Shown here in pieces: positions 21,257 to 32,585 of a stretch of DNA of 64,000 nt (its first letter is position 1; every line of letters starts with the position of its first letter). A program made the translations under genes and the position numbers. Origin of the DNA: Fomitopsis serialis (taxonomy: Eukaryota > Basidiomycota > Agaricomycetes > Polyporales > Fomitopsidaceae). Location: positions 62,001-126,000 of the forward strand of contig NW_025955025.1 of NCBI RefSeq assembly GCF_022376445.1, given 5' to 3'. The notes beneath the pieces were generated by a model. That model was given only the letters and a program-made list of their open reading frames with translations, did no database searches and had not been told where the DNA came from.

Positions 21257-22666
21257 GCTCTACAGTCCGGTCCAGTACGGTACAAGAAGACGTGGTTGTC
21301 CTTGGCATAGAATGCACAGTGACAATGCTCCTGTGCTGGCACTCTATGGAGCAATATGGGAATATGTGACTATCTTTGGCATAGAATGCTCAATACAGCC
21401 CTCAGCTATGTGCATTTGCTTGACAATAAACAAGTCAGCAATTTTCCAAATAAAAAAGAAAGATGCTGAAAAGCAACATTTGCATGCAAGAGACAAGTTT
21501 GGATGAGCTGCACATGGTGATAAGAGGCCATCACAGTAAAGGAGGAATAGAGCCAACAGAAACTCACACACAACAGCAAATAATATTGCACAGATCGGGA
21601 GACAATATAAATAAATATATGTGCAAAGAGATGAAACCATACAGTAAAGAACAAATAGACAGGCTTGGTCAGAGACTGATGTGGATGAATACACAAGGTG
21701 AGAAGTTCTCATAAAATGGACAGCAATAAAAATGCTTATGTATTGCTTCTTGAATGTGGAGCGGACAAAATTCAACTATCAGTACACTCCACGATCAGCA
21801 CAATATGCGTCATCTAATGCAACTGAGTGACAGACAAAAGAAGCCTCCACAAAAAAGAAACTCTATTCTATTATCAAAAACATCCAAACTCAAATCATTG
21901 TCAATACTGACTCTGGAGCACTCCTAAGTATGGCTCAATGGACACCTATATGCTAGGCCACCATTGTGACCTGCCCATTTGAGCTGTGAGCATTTTTTTA
22001 AAAGAACAAGTCAGCAATTTCTTTGTAAAAGATTACTGTGCATGCTGAAGTGATACTTGCACATGAGAGACAGGGTGCACAAGCAGCACTTGTGATCAGA
22101 GTCTGTGGCAAGAAACAATAGAGCCAACACACTCTCACGCACAATGGGAAGTATATAACACCAGACAAGCCATCAGGGGCAGTTTCACAATTTAATTGCC
22201 AGCTAGTCAATCCACAACACTCAAATCCAATTAAATCACTCCTAACCTAGCATGGACACAGCATCCAAAATTTCCGCAATGCATTCCCTACACGTTCACA
22301 ATAACATGCCAATTTTGTAGGCACAGTGCCTATTTCTACCATAGTGATAAATGGCTGGTTCTAGTTCCCATGTGAGTATTGTCAAAGCAAATGTATTTGC
22401 TATGTGACATCCTGAGAATTGTTAAGCCCCAAAAATTCAATGATCATAGCAATGCACAAGCAATGAGCAACAATTCCCAGCGCTTTGTCATGAATTGCTC
22501 ATGAAACATTCAAACAATATACACAATGAGCAAATTGGCATGTGTATTCATCCAGTGCATGTCTCAGAGAATATGGTAGTAGTATTGAGCTGAGTGGGTT
22601 CACATGGTATACACCTGATATGTAGATTGTTATAAAAGTGGAATAACAGGATATATATACTAGGAG
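21257..22666. other. CpG-poor region with a diverged direct repeat
   Basis: No gene is recognised. Segments 21,405-21,592 and 21,982-22,157 are similar (ACAAGTCAGCAATTT at the start, AATAGAGCCAACA toward the end), a direct repeat about 577 bp apart. CpG is nearly absent. It lies beyond the 3' end of the TET/JBP gene. Confidence 0.5.
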
Positions 22667-24448
22667 TTACATAAACAGCTGTCTATCTATGGGGAGTTCA
22701 GATAAAGTGGAAAATAGTTCAAGTGAATGGAGCCATCTGTTCTCTCTCTCCTCCATCATTTGAGCATACACAGAGGGATTATTGCTCTGGAGCTGTTCTT
22801 CAGTTTGAAATCCATAACTGACCCATCTGAATAAGCCCCCAGCAGCATACTGTGTGAAGGAAAATCTTGTTTCATCCTCTTGAACAGGCACATTGCCATG
22901 TTCTACAAGGGCTGAGGGCAATAATATTGCAGAGCCTGTATAGAAATGGTAATCAGTGCTAGTTTGAAATAAGACAAATGACTAACCTGAAGGGAATTGT
23001 ATAGCTTTCTTGAGTGGCCATAGAATGAGATGACCACCCTTGGTGTGATCAAATGCCCAAAAGCCACAACAGCACACCATCCACCAGGTAGGTTGGCTGA
23101 ATCTAAATGCAGTTAGTACAGACTTGAGGGCCTAAATTGAGGTTGAATGCTGGGAAAATGCTCCTCTTGAATGGAGGAGAGAGTTGATGCTTGTTGTACA
23201 GAGCTTGCAAGATCTCTGTGTAGTATTTGCACATTTTGGGGGCATAGAAGGTAAAACAACCTATGATTCATGAGATAAAACAGACACAGAGACAAATGAA
23301 AATACATACTTTGAACAAAGTTGACTACTCTGTTGACATGGTTGTTACCAGCAAAATGCTCCATGGCTCTCCGGATGCCTGGAGGAAGGGCCAAGGGCTG
23401 AGGAGACTATGCAAAAGTCAGTAAACAGCATTAGAAATTTATTACAGTAACTCACCCTTTGCCCTCCGCCATATGAAACTCCCATCGCAACTGTTGGGTA
23501 AGTGCCGCGGCGGTGAGACCATGTACGCTTGTACAAGCCTGTGTCGACGGCAACCTTCTTCGCAGCCTCTGTCAAACCCTCGATTGCGTCACTCCACGTC
23601 GGATCCCCTACCGGTCGACCAGCAAGCGCAATGACGATACGGCCCTCCTGGTCAGTAATGACTTGAGGGTCACTGCAAAGGATAGGTGATTAATAGCCAC
23701 GATTTCGAATGAGTGAGTACGTACATGCCGTTCCACGATACAAACTCAAAATTGAGCTTGCGAACCTCTTCCAAGGTGAGTGTCTTCCCGCCCGAACTGT
23801 GTCTCGCGCCAATCCATGCGCCCTTTGAATGCTTCAAGAGCCTTGCGTTGGTCGTAGTCGGCACGGAGGGAGGGATCGGGTGGTGTTTCGCTACAGATGA
23901 CCTGATTTTGTGAGCGAACGACGCCTGCTCATCCCTCGCCTCACGGGCGAGAAGACGCTTCGTAGCACGCCTTTTCGCCTTACCGGCTTTTGCATGAGCC
24001 TTGCGGCCTGAAGAGCGGTACGGAGCCGGCGAGACGGAGGTTTGCTGAGATGGCAATGATAGGGGCTCCGAGACCGCTGCCATCCGAGCCTCAGCGAGTT
24101 CGACGTGCTCGTGATGGCCACGGAGCAGCACGGAATGAGACGGGGGCGGGGAGGACGGCGGAGAGCTGAGAGGCGAGAGAGACACGTCCGACACGTACGG
24201 TGGGTCGGAAGTTTCTTCCTGGTCGCTATAGCCCAAGATCCCTACGTCGACCTCGGCGACAGTGCGCGACGCACGAAACATCCCGTCCTCTGCTTCAATC
24301 GCCCGGCCCAAAGACGCCTGCAGCGGGAACACAGTGGGGATGATCGACCATGGCGAGAATTCGCGCCCGGAACGCGTCTTGACCGAGATAAATGAGAACA
24401 GATGTAGTAAAACGAGGACACACTTACTGTACGAGTAGATAGCGACAT
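22667..24448 (-). CDS. TET/JBP-family 2-oxoglutarate/Fe(II) dioxygenase
   Basis: This family oxidises 5-methylcytosine (or thymine) in DNA using Fe(II) and 2-oxoglutarate. Six exons fit: 24,428-24,448, 23,725-24,377, 23,456-23,672, 23,310-23,406, 22,987-23,260 and 22,667-22,935, about 510 residues. The N-terminal third is a Ser/Pro/Lys-rich linker. The catalytic part shows the iron-binding HLDSANLP (HxD at 23,101-23,109), the element KGGHLILW, the distal His in VEHGN (22,898-22,900) and the 2-oxoglutarate Arg in ETRFSFTQY (22,865-22,867). This matches the large agaricomycete expansion of TET/JBP proteins. The frame slips by one base just before the HxD and again about 54 bp later, so as assembled the gene is broken exactly at the active site. 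Exons 3-6 are CpG-poor while exons 1-2 are CpG-rich. It is divergent from the 24,845 gene. Confidence 0.8.
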
Positions 24449-24844
24449 GACAGGGTGACCACCTGTCAAAGGATGGTCAGTAAAAGAGGCGAGCCAGCGA
24501 GGCGTCGGGCGCGTCCCTAAGCACGCGCCATAGGGCCTCGGTTAGACCCAGCGGTCGCGCGACAGGAAGGCACAAGACACCAAAACAACGCGACATACCT
24601 ACAGATACAGAGAATGAAAGTACGGCCAAGAGTTGCGACGTACCAGTGCCCGCCAGTCGCGCTCGCCACGAAGTCGCGTCCGGCACAAGAACATGTGATC
24701 GCGGGACAACGCCTGGCAAGCGAGTGCCCAAGTCCGCGACCTGGGCGTAAAGCGTGCAGTAACTATCGACCAACCTGACTCTGCGACACGGGGTGAGTCG
24801 TCTGCCGTGCCGTCGTGTGACTAACTACATGATCTGCATTTCAG
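24449..24844. promoter_or_regulatory. Divergent promoter region, duplicated at 28.8-29.2 kb
   Basis: This 396-bp gap separates the TET/JBP start (leftward) from the acidic gene start (rightward). A 28-bp core at 24,527-24,554 (contains GGGCCTCGGTTAGACCCAG) is identical to 28,913-28,940. Flanking matches mark it as part of a segmental duplication. No clear TATA box was seen. Confidence 0.5.
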
Positions 24845-25502
24845 ATGCCTTCAGTACAACCTACCGACGAGAACGCGGACTTGCGCGCGGTCGAAGACGG
24901 GCGCAGCGACTCAGAAAGTACGCGCGTGGGGACGGACACGGCGTCGGAGGATGGCGAAGGACGGGCGGGGTCAGAGGGCGAGGACGAGGGCGAGGGCGAG
25001 GGCCGCGAGGCGAGCGTAGGCGTTGAAGGTGCGCGAGCGAGGACGCCAGCTGGGTGCGACAGACGGGCCGGGGAACTGGCGCAAGACGAGGGCGAGGGGG
25101 AGCGAGAGCACGACGACGAGGTCGGAGACAAGGCGAAGGTCGGGCGCAACGATGATGCGCAGACCAGGTACGTGGTCATCAGGTAGTGGCGTAGGGGAGT
25201 GTTGACGAGGAGCTCGACGGCGTCGCAGGCCGGACGCGCCGTCAGGCTCGGCGCAGAATCCAATCGAGGTGGACGACGGGTCGACGGACGACGAGCTCGA
25301 GTTCACTGGGTTCCGCCTGGAGCGAGTACCTCGCAATGCGGCGAGCGAGGCGCAGTGGGAGACCGAGGGCGTCGTTATCACGGGGTATAGGTTCAGTCGG
25401 AGGGCGGCGCGAGGACGACGAGTTCAACGTCGAGTGCAGCGTGCGGAGACCGGAGAGGAGGAACAGGAGGAGGGCCACAGCGCGAAGCGCATGCGGAAGT
25501 AG
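24845..25502 (+). CDS. Acidic 198-residue protein with SIM-like motif
   Basis: Two exons (24,845-25,167 and 25,229-25,502) join in frame across a GTACGT...GCAG intron to give 198 residues. The first half is a long Glu/Gly/Asp-rich run, disordered by composition. The second begins with NPIEVDDGSTDDELEF, which resembles a SUMO-interacting motif (hydrophobic core followed by acidic and Ser residues), and ends in a basic Arg/Lys-rich tail. No family is recognised. It is divergent from the TET/JBP gene, and a decayed relative lies at 29.16-29.78 kb with the same promoter core, so gene and promoter were duplicated together. An acidic adaptor or chromatin role is conceivable but unproven. Confidence 0.6.
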
Positions 25503-25986
25503 CAGGACATAACGGTTTCTCGCATTCTAATCACTACGTACAATGGCGTATCTACAAGAACAATACCACCGCTTACGCGCAATAAGAGAACTGGACCATG
25601 TCTTTGCAGTGGTGGAACAGGGCGGTCAGCACACGGTGAACAAGCGTGGATGACGCTTATTCGTCCTGGGCACCGAAGCAGTAACGTGGGCGTGAGCGGG
25701 AACCGCAATCGGCGGTATGATTTGGCAGGCTACGATATACAACACCGCCACCAGTGAACGGCGGGGACTAACGCGTGACATGCAAGAACGTTTGCGGAAC
25801 AAAGGGGGGAGACAGGACACTGCGAAAGAACAAAGAGACATGCTACGGGCAACACAATGACAGCGACAGCGAAGCCAACACGGCTGAGGCTCAAAAGCGA
25901 GCGTTCAGGATGATGCGAACGAGTACGAGGAACTGGTGATAGACAATTTGAAGGCAGGCAGAACGTGAAACCATATGGACCGCAAT
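25503..25986. other. Intergenic stretch
   Basis: Nothing recognisable lies between the converging ends of the acidic gene and the first OB/winged-helix paralogue. Short frames have no supporting exons. Confidence 0.4.
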
Positions 25987-27514
25987 TTAAAAGTAGATAC
26001 GGTCACCGTCGGGGTTCACGGCTTCCTTGAGAACGCGGGAGCGAACGAGGATGCTCATAGCCCTGCTGATGGGGGGTGAGCGCATGTACATAGACGTTAC
26101 GAGAGATGTCTTACCAGAGGACAGACAGAGTGTCCTCCCACTCACATATGAGGACAGGCCGAGCAACATCCCGTAGGAGCCGCGCGAGCGTGACAGGATC
26201 ACCGGGAGCCCTGAAGTGACGGTCGAGGAACGCTTTGTAAAGTATATCGGCACAGATGTCGCGGTGGGGTGCAATGCTGTCCAGCGATGGGACCGTAGTG
26301 ACATCGTCGGACACCGCGTGATCGCCGATTTCGATAAGGGCGTTGAGGGTGTCCATACTTGGAACGTGAAGTTGGTGTATCAATGCATGGCGAGCCTATG
26401 GACGAAGATGGATGAGTACGACGGGAGTGGAAGAAACAAAACATACCGTGCAAGCTGAGAGAACATGAGCATCGTAGGCCCGATTGGACTGCATGTTGTG
26501 GATGAACATTTGCGGCGCACCGCTCTGGGCATCGAAACACGAGCCCTCAAGCCAGGCGTACCGTATGACGAAAAGCTTGTAAGGCTGGTCGTCGTGTAAT
26601 CCGTAACGTGGGGGTGGCGTAACGAGCTTGAGGGAGCCTCGCACGCGGATGATATCATCCCGCCTGTGTGGAGAATGAGTCAATTATAGCGTGAAGAAGC
26701 GGATGTGCTCACTGAGCAGGAGGAGCAAGGACCTCATAAGAGTCCATGTCCCAAGTGGCAGTGATTTGCCTACCGTACCTGTCTTCAATGACAGCCTCAA
26801 GGGCGTCAGGCGTAAGACGCCATTCAAGAACGCGGACGATCGTTTCAATCTGAGGGAGGGTGTAAGTTGGCGGTCAAAGAACGCAGACGAGTTGTAAGAC
26901 TCACCTCAGGCAGCTGAGCCCCATAAAGCCACCACGTCGCGGTGCCGTCCTCGTCAATTAACTGGTAAGCGTAGCGTAGGTGGCTAATGGTCAGCTTGAT
27001 GAAGGCCTTATCGGGGGCGAGAAGCTAGACGGGGAGTTAGCGGACCGTACGCATCGGCGCATGTGCGGGAAGTTCACCAAACCCCAGGCGGAGACGAAAC
27101 CCGGCGGGATGGAGAGAACATCGAGCGGCGGTAAGCGAACATCATCGTCTGGCGAGATGAGTGTCTGAACGCCTGATAGAACAGGCGCACCTACCGAGCT
27201 CGTTCTCCAAGGCTTCCAAACCATGGAGTCTGACGATTCTGCGTGCAATTTCGATGGCGTGACGGGGGATGTCGAACTGACCCCAGTCAACTGAGAACGA
27301 CGTGAGGAGAGGTGGTACATAGACGAGACAGAGTGACTTACACGTGTCGTCTGGGGATAGGAAAGTTCGAGGTGAGGAGGCATTGCGACGAAATAACGAC
27401 CGATGTGTTCGATACAAAGCATTCAGGTACGAAGTGAGAGAGGGAGATAGCAGACTGACCATGAGCGTGCTTCGGTAGAGCGGCCCAGAGGCGGTCGAAG
27501 GCTGGCAAGACCAT
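25987..27514 (-). CDS. OB-fold/winged-helix protein, RPA32/STN1-like paralogue 1
   Basis: Order of segments: a start MVLPAFDRLW, the block FDWGQF...LEALENEL (exon 27,195-27,291), a Pro-rich linker, then IKLTISHLRYAY...WWLYGAQLPE and IETIVRVLEWRLTPDALEAV, which look like strands 1-3 of an OB fold. DDIIRVRGSLK continues the barrel. The C-terminal half has a helical block (ILYKAFLDRHF...LARLLRDVARPVL) and a last exon with ILVRSRVLKEAV...DRIYF, both shaped like winged helices. RPA32 and STN1 share this order (OB, then wH). The same blocks recur in three other genes and one fragment within 10 kb. The paralogy is clear; the RPA32/STN1 comparison is my inference from pattern. Inner exon borders are approximate. 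Confidence 0.5.
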
Positions 27515-28327
27515 GGCGAGTGCGGATAGAGAGGCGTCCGTTCACGAAAAGGGGGGAGTAGCTGGAATGGGGAGCCCAGAAGAACGGACGGGAGGGTATA
27601 AAAGGTAACCAAATCGGGAGAACCGAGCGTACGGATACGCGTGTGTGGAACGGAGGACAGTCCGTAGAAGGAAGGCGGCCGATGTATGACGCAGAGGTTG
27701 ACAAGGCGAAGAACAGAGTTTGACCGGGCAATTTTTGCCGTCAAACCACGGAGGACAGGCTGTCACGCCCTCGAAGGGTGCGCTACCGAAACATTGGCTA
27801 CCTCTGAGTTGGCGGAGTGACCATTTGGGCGGGTTGCGTTAAGATCGCAGTCCGACATACGAGCCGATTGTGCAACCCGCCCCGTACGTGTGGCAGTCTT
27901 GCCTGTGGATGAGTTGCGAGCGAGAGAACTTTGCTGAACGGCCAACCTGGAAATCAGGCCGTGGCGACATGGGCTGCGTTGGGTTGCTGCTCATTTGGGT
28001 ACAGGGAGCGGTAGTTGGTGGGCAGGCGTGGCTGGTGCGGCCCTTCGACGCTGACGTCGGACACGCGAAGAGCAGACAGTAGGATGCCCAGGATGGTCTT
28101 CGACGCAACGCAGAATGACACGAACGGACCGTTTGAGGGATGGAGGAGACAGCAGCCGGGCGCTGATCATTCGCAGGAAGAGCGAACCCTAAGCCAGGAG
28201 TTCGGGCTCAGAAGCGTCACCGAGCGCCTTCTGTCTTAGAAAAGAAGCCAAAGAAGAGTTTGCAGGGAAATGTCACTTCTTGACAGAGAAGACGTTTACA
28301 ATCGGGCCGTGCTACGGTGACGTCAGC
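27515..28327. other. Intergenic stretch
   Basis: No gene is recognised on either strand. It is CpG-rich and may hold the 5' region of paralogue 1. Confidence 0.4.
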
Positions 28328-28760
28328 AGGCTACTGAAAGCGATGCCGGAGGGCGACGGGCGTAAAAGGGCTGCCCCGAAAAGGAAATAAGTATTCGCGA
28401 GGCGGAATGAGACGGGAATGCGCCGAACTGGAATAGTATCCCTCGTTTGAGCGAAACTTGGATGGCGTTGGATAAGGGGCAGTGAGGTTGACCAGGTCGC
28501 GGAACCTGTGGAAAGTCTCTTGGGTATTGCAAGTGCGGCTACGTACCTCGGGACAAGGTCGCTCAACGCCGGAAGGGAGGTGTCATCGCCTTGCGTGGTA
28601 CGGAAGAGACCAGTGTCATGGACGATGAGGGCGTGTATGAATCCGCCGGCGTATGCCCAGCGCTTGAGACGGACGACGAGAACGCACTTGGGCAGCGGTC
28701 GCAGCAGCGATGCAAAGGGCGGGGATGGCCGACCACGGCGAGAATTCGTACCCAAAACAG
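28328..28760 (-). pseudogene. Fragment of OB/winged-helix paralogue fused to a TET/JBP N-terminal relic
   Basis: The minus strand encodes CVLVVRLKRWAYAGGFIHAL and IVHDTGLFRTT, collinear with CVARITEWTYRDGSIHAV and IVDDTRTFRAL of the paralogue at 34.4-36.0 kb. An intron and FRDLVNLTA follow (compare YGDLVLFTA), with a stop soon after, so the winged-helix part is missing. Just upstream, EFSPWSAIPAL in another frame matches EFSPWSIIPTV of the TET/JBP gene N-terminus. The piece is therefore a scar joining two duplicated genes. It may be non-functional. Confidence 0.45.
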
Positions 28761-28840
28761 TGATTGAGCAAACGGAGTGAGCGCAGGACTAGTTAAGATG
28801 GAAAAGCACCTACTGTACGCAAGCAGATGGCGAACCGAAC

Positions 28841-29161
28841 TACCTGTCAACGGGCAGTCAGAAAAGCAGCCATAGAAACAAGCGACAAGTCGTGCGCGAC
28901 CCTGACGCACCCGCCATAGGGCCTCGGTTAGACCCAGCGGCGTCGCACGGAAGGGACGCACAAGACGAGACGATGATGGAACGTACCTTCACAGAACACG
29001 AAATGCGCAGAGGCCTGTGACGTGCCACGCAGACTCCCGAAGCGGACGAGCGGGCACCAAGCCGCGCAGCACTCACTGTATATACTAGACAGTCTGAGCG
29101 ACCTAAGGTAAGTGGTCAGTGTCGCATTCCTTTGACCAACCATAGAGGGTGGTACTTACAG
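28841..29161. promoter_or_regulatory. Second copy of the divergent promoter
   Basis: The 28-bp core at 28,913-28,940 and its flanks, including TACTGTACG near 28,813 and the spacing to the rightward start codon, match 24.42-24.84 kb. Here it sits between the fragment at 28.3-28.8 kb and the decayed acidic gene. Confidence 0.45.
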
Positions 29162-29780
29162 ATGTCTAGAAGAAACCAGCCAGAGCTTGCGCGAACAGAT
29201 GAAGACTTGGGCGAGCCCGTGAACGGACGGAGCTCCGAGAACACCCCTGTACGGACGGACAGGGCGTCGGAGGATGGCGAGAACAGTGCGGGTCAGAGGG
29301 GGAGGGTAACGCCCGCAAGACGGAGTTGAAACGCGCGGGGCGGGGTGTAAGCCGGGATGAGACACAGGCCGGGCACGCGACAGAACGAGGGCCCAAAGCC
29401 GCAGGAGGGCACGACGGCGAAGTCGGGGACTAGGGGTTGGAAGGCACAAGCACGAGGCGACGAATAGACGCGTGCCAAACTGGAGTAGCGGACGACGAGC
29501 GTTGGACATCGCAGAGGGAACACGCGGTCAGGCCCTGCGGAGAAGCAGGTCGACGTGGACGGCCTATCGACGGATGACAGGCGCGAGTTCTCGGGCTTCC
29601 GCCTGTTGAAAGTGCTTCGCACCGCAGTGAAGGATCAGTTATGAGAGACTGAGAGACTCGTGATGACTGCCTAGTGGGTCTGCACGATAGTGGTGCGAGG
29701 GCGAGTGCAACGCCCGATGCAGCGTGCCGAGACCGATGGGGCAGGAGGGCCCCAGCGCGAGGCGCATGCGCCGGCAGTAG
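29162..29780 (+). pseudogene. Decayed copy of the acidic gene
   Basis: It begins with an ATG and shares TDRASEDGE with TDTASEDGE of the 24,845 gene. Later VDVDGLSTDDRREFSGFRL matches VDDGSTDDELEFTGFRL, and the end keeps the basic GPQREAHAPAV-type tail region. The frame is interrupted by a stop about 55 codons in and shifts afterwards. It is a diverged, apparently non-coding duplicate. Confidence 0.55.
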
Positions 29781-30196
29781 GGGATAACATTTGGAACTAC
29801 CTACTGGGCGCCGAGGTGTTCGAGTGCATCTTGAAGTTCTAATTTATTTACAACGACGCGTAGCCACCGTGCGCTAGGCCCGTTCAATTTCGGCGCGATT
29901 GGTGTTCACTGGTCGACGAAGAAGGCCTGAGTGCTTCCTTAACTTGGAGCACAGGGCGACGCTGGCCACGTCAATGACGACTACCGTACAGACTATAAAA
30001 CATAATTTGATCGGTGATGAAAGCTATTTGAATTTGAAGGGGACGCTATACGCAAGAAATTGGAAGCTCCGGATGACCCGTCACCGTTTGTAGAAGACAG
30101 TATGCTTGACGAAGGAAGGGACAGATTAACGACGCTGATTGAGCTGAGAAGAGACAGCTCAAGTTACGAAACATAGCTATACAAATAAACCGCACC

Positions 30197-31998
30197 TTAA
30201 AAGTACATCCTGACGCCGTGTTTGTTGATAGCTTCGCGGACAACGCCATCGTGAATGAGGCGGGTCAAAGCCTGGCTGAGAGGGTGTGAGGGAGAGGATG
30301 AACAGATAAGGCACATGGCAACATACCATACAGCGTGCGTTCGCTGTGAAAATTGATGAAGGAGGAGGGGCTTTGCAATGTCGCGAAGGATTGTACGCAA
30401 GGACAGTGGCGTTCCCTGGGAGTGTTTGCGACGCCAGTTGAACGCAGAACGAATTAGATCTGAGGCGATCTCTTGCGGCGTAAGCATATCCAGCGAGGGT
30501 ACGGTGACGACATCATCATATGTTCCGTGCTCATTGGTGCGAATGAGGGCCTTCAGTGATTCCATGTCGCCGACGATATGCTCATTGATGGCTTCGTAGC
30601 GGGCCTGAAGGCGAACGTTAGTGAAGAGGAAAGAGACTATCCGGGGAAGATGTACGAACCTTCACAGCAGACATGCAATGGGCCTCAAACTCACGCTTAG
30701 CGCACATACCGTGAACGAACATTTTCGGCGTCCCGCTCAGGACATCGTCGCAAGATCCCTCCAGCCACGCATAGCGAATGACGAAGGTCACCTGCGTGGG
30801 CGTGGCCGTCGAAGAACCAGGACGACACTTAGCGATTTGGAGGCGACCACGGAGTCGTACTATGTCGTTGTGGCTGCTCAGGTCAGGGATGGTTCGAACT
30901 GGACAGGCAGGAGAAGAACGTACTGGTAGGTGGGCATGAGCGTTGGGTATGTCGACGACGCCCAAGTAGCTCGCATGTTCGAATGGTATCGATCTTGTAC
31001 CACGGCATTGAGGCGCTCTGGAGTGGGTGTCCAGAACACAATGCGAACGATCGTTTCTATCTAAAACGGGCGCGTTAACAACGCAGTCAAAACGGCATAG
31101 TTGTGGAAGCAAACTTCAGGGAGTGCGGCACCATACAGCCACCAGACAGGGCGGCGACAGTGCGTACCAAACGAATACGCTTCCTTTATGCGTGTAACAC
31201 TCAGCTTGATGACGGCGTCTTGAGAGCAATCCAGCTGCAGGAACACATTGGCGTCGCCGTAGAGGAGTGTAAGACGAGACTTACAAGAGAACGGGCTGAA
31301 CAAAAGTCCGAATCCATCGCGAAGCCGACATCTGAGATTGGATGAGATGCGAAAATATGTAAGGGGTAGGTAAAAAAACTCACTGCGATGCGACGTATCA
31401 CGCGGAGAGCTCGGCGACTTCAGGATGGGCCGTGGGCTAGTGGTCGGAGAGGTCGAAGTTGAGCGCGGCGAGCGAGTGGAAGAGGGAGGAGCGTCCAAGT
31501 CAGCGAGGATGACAGAGGACGGGTAGACCGGCGAACGAGCCGAAGGAGAGGAATCTTTCTGTACAAAGGTGCGCGGATTGATGGCTATGCCGATAGCCAG
31601 CGTGGGGTCTGGTGGGTGATCGTCACCAACTAGAACACGTCAGCGCGGGTGTGTAGAGCATGGGTGTTAAAAATATACCTAGGAGATACTCCAAGGCTTC
31701 AATGCCCGATGCTTTAACGATGCGGCGGAGGTTGGCAAGGGTGTCGGGCAACAGGCCGAACTGGGCCCAATCGTCTTCGAGGGCATGATCAGGGGCAGGA
31801 CTGTGTTTCAGCAACCAAACTTACAGGTATCGTCTTCAGGCCAAAGGTGTGATACAGGAGGACATTGGCATGTCGTGAGCAGGTGCGAAGGGAAGACGAG
31901 CGCAACAAGAAGTCAGACAGGAATCACGAGAAGAGATGGTACGTACCATGTGCGTAGTCGATGAGGGCGTCCCAGAGCCGCTCAATTGCTGATACCAT
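30197..31998 (-). CDS. OB-fold/winged-helix protein, RPA32/STN1-like paralogue 2
   Basis: It starts MVSAIERLWDALIDYAHG (31,998), parallel to paralogue 1. YDWAQF...IEALEYLL follows, then a Ser/Pro linker, IKLSVTRIKEAY...WWLYGAALPE, IETIVRIVFWTPTPERLNAV and HNDIVRLRGRLQ as the OB-like core. RYAWLEGSC is shared almost exactly with paralogue 1. The C-terminus has SDLIRSAFNW...LRTILRDIAKPLL and LTRLIHDGVVREAINKHG, ending in a RMYF tail (stop at 30,197), consistent with two winged helices. The last exon encodes an uninterrupted C-terminal half. It lies in tandem, same strand, with the other copies. Function is inferred: single-stranded nucleic acid binding. Confidence is high for paralogy and low for the family name. 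Confidence 0.5.
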
Positions 31999-32470
31999 GG
32001 CGTAGTAGAGGAGCGAAAAGGTGAGAAGGTTGAGGGTGGTTGGGAGAAGAGGACAGGACGCAGCAGCTAAAGTACGGGGCCGCGTTGTATGACATGACGA
32101 GACTGGCGGGGCGAGACGGCGTGGGGAGACCGAACATCGAAGGGCGACCATAGAAGGAAAGCGAGCGACGTATGACAGGGGACTGGTGCTTGGAAGGGTT
32201 GTGCGGAATGGGGTGCTTCATGTGGTATTCATAGCGGCGGACAACATGTCGGAATCGACTCGTCGGTGTTACCGAGGGACCGGTACCCGGCCGTACCAAA
32301 TAAGACCGGTACGGTGGCGAGGAGAATGCGTGAGATTGTACAGGACGGCGTGCGTTCGGGGTAGGTATGGAGTGAACGGAGGCATGTGTACTTATACATA
32401 TGGAAGACTCTATTGAAGTCTAATGCGATGAAAGTAGGACGTGGGGCGAGCGTAGAGCGTGAAGAAAGCG

Positions 32471-32541
32471 TAGAACGACGGCACACGGAACGACAGTACG
32501 CAGAACAACAAGACGCGGAACGACAGCGCGCGGAACAACAG
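32471..32541. repeat. 15-bp tandem repeat
   Basis: Variants of GCGGAACRACARNRC repeat about four to five times just beyond the 3' end of paralogue 3. It is a minor minisatellite. Confidence 0.6.
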
Positions 32542-32585
32542 CTTATGTGCAATGCGAGAAGTACAGTGTATGCTAGCATTACGTA

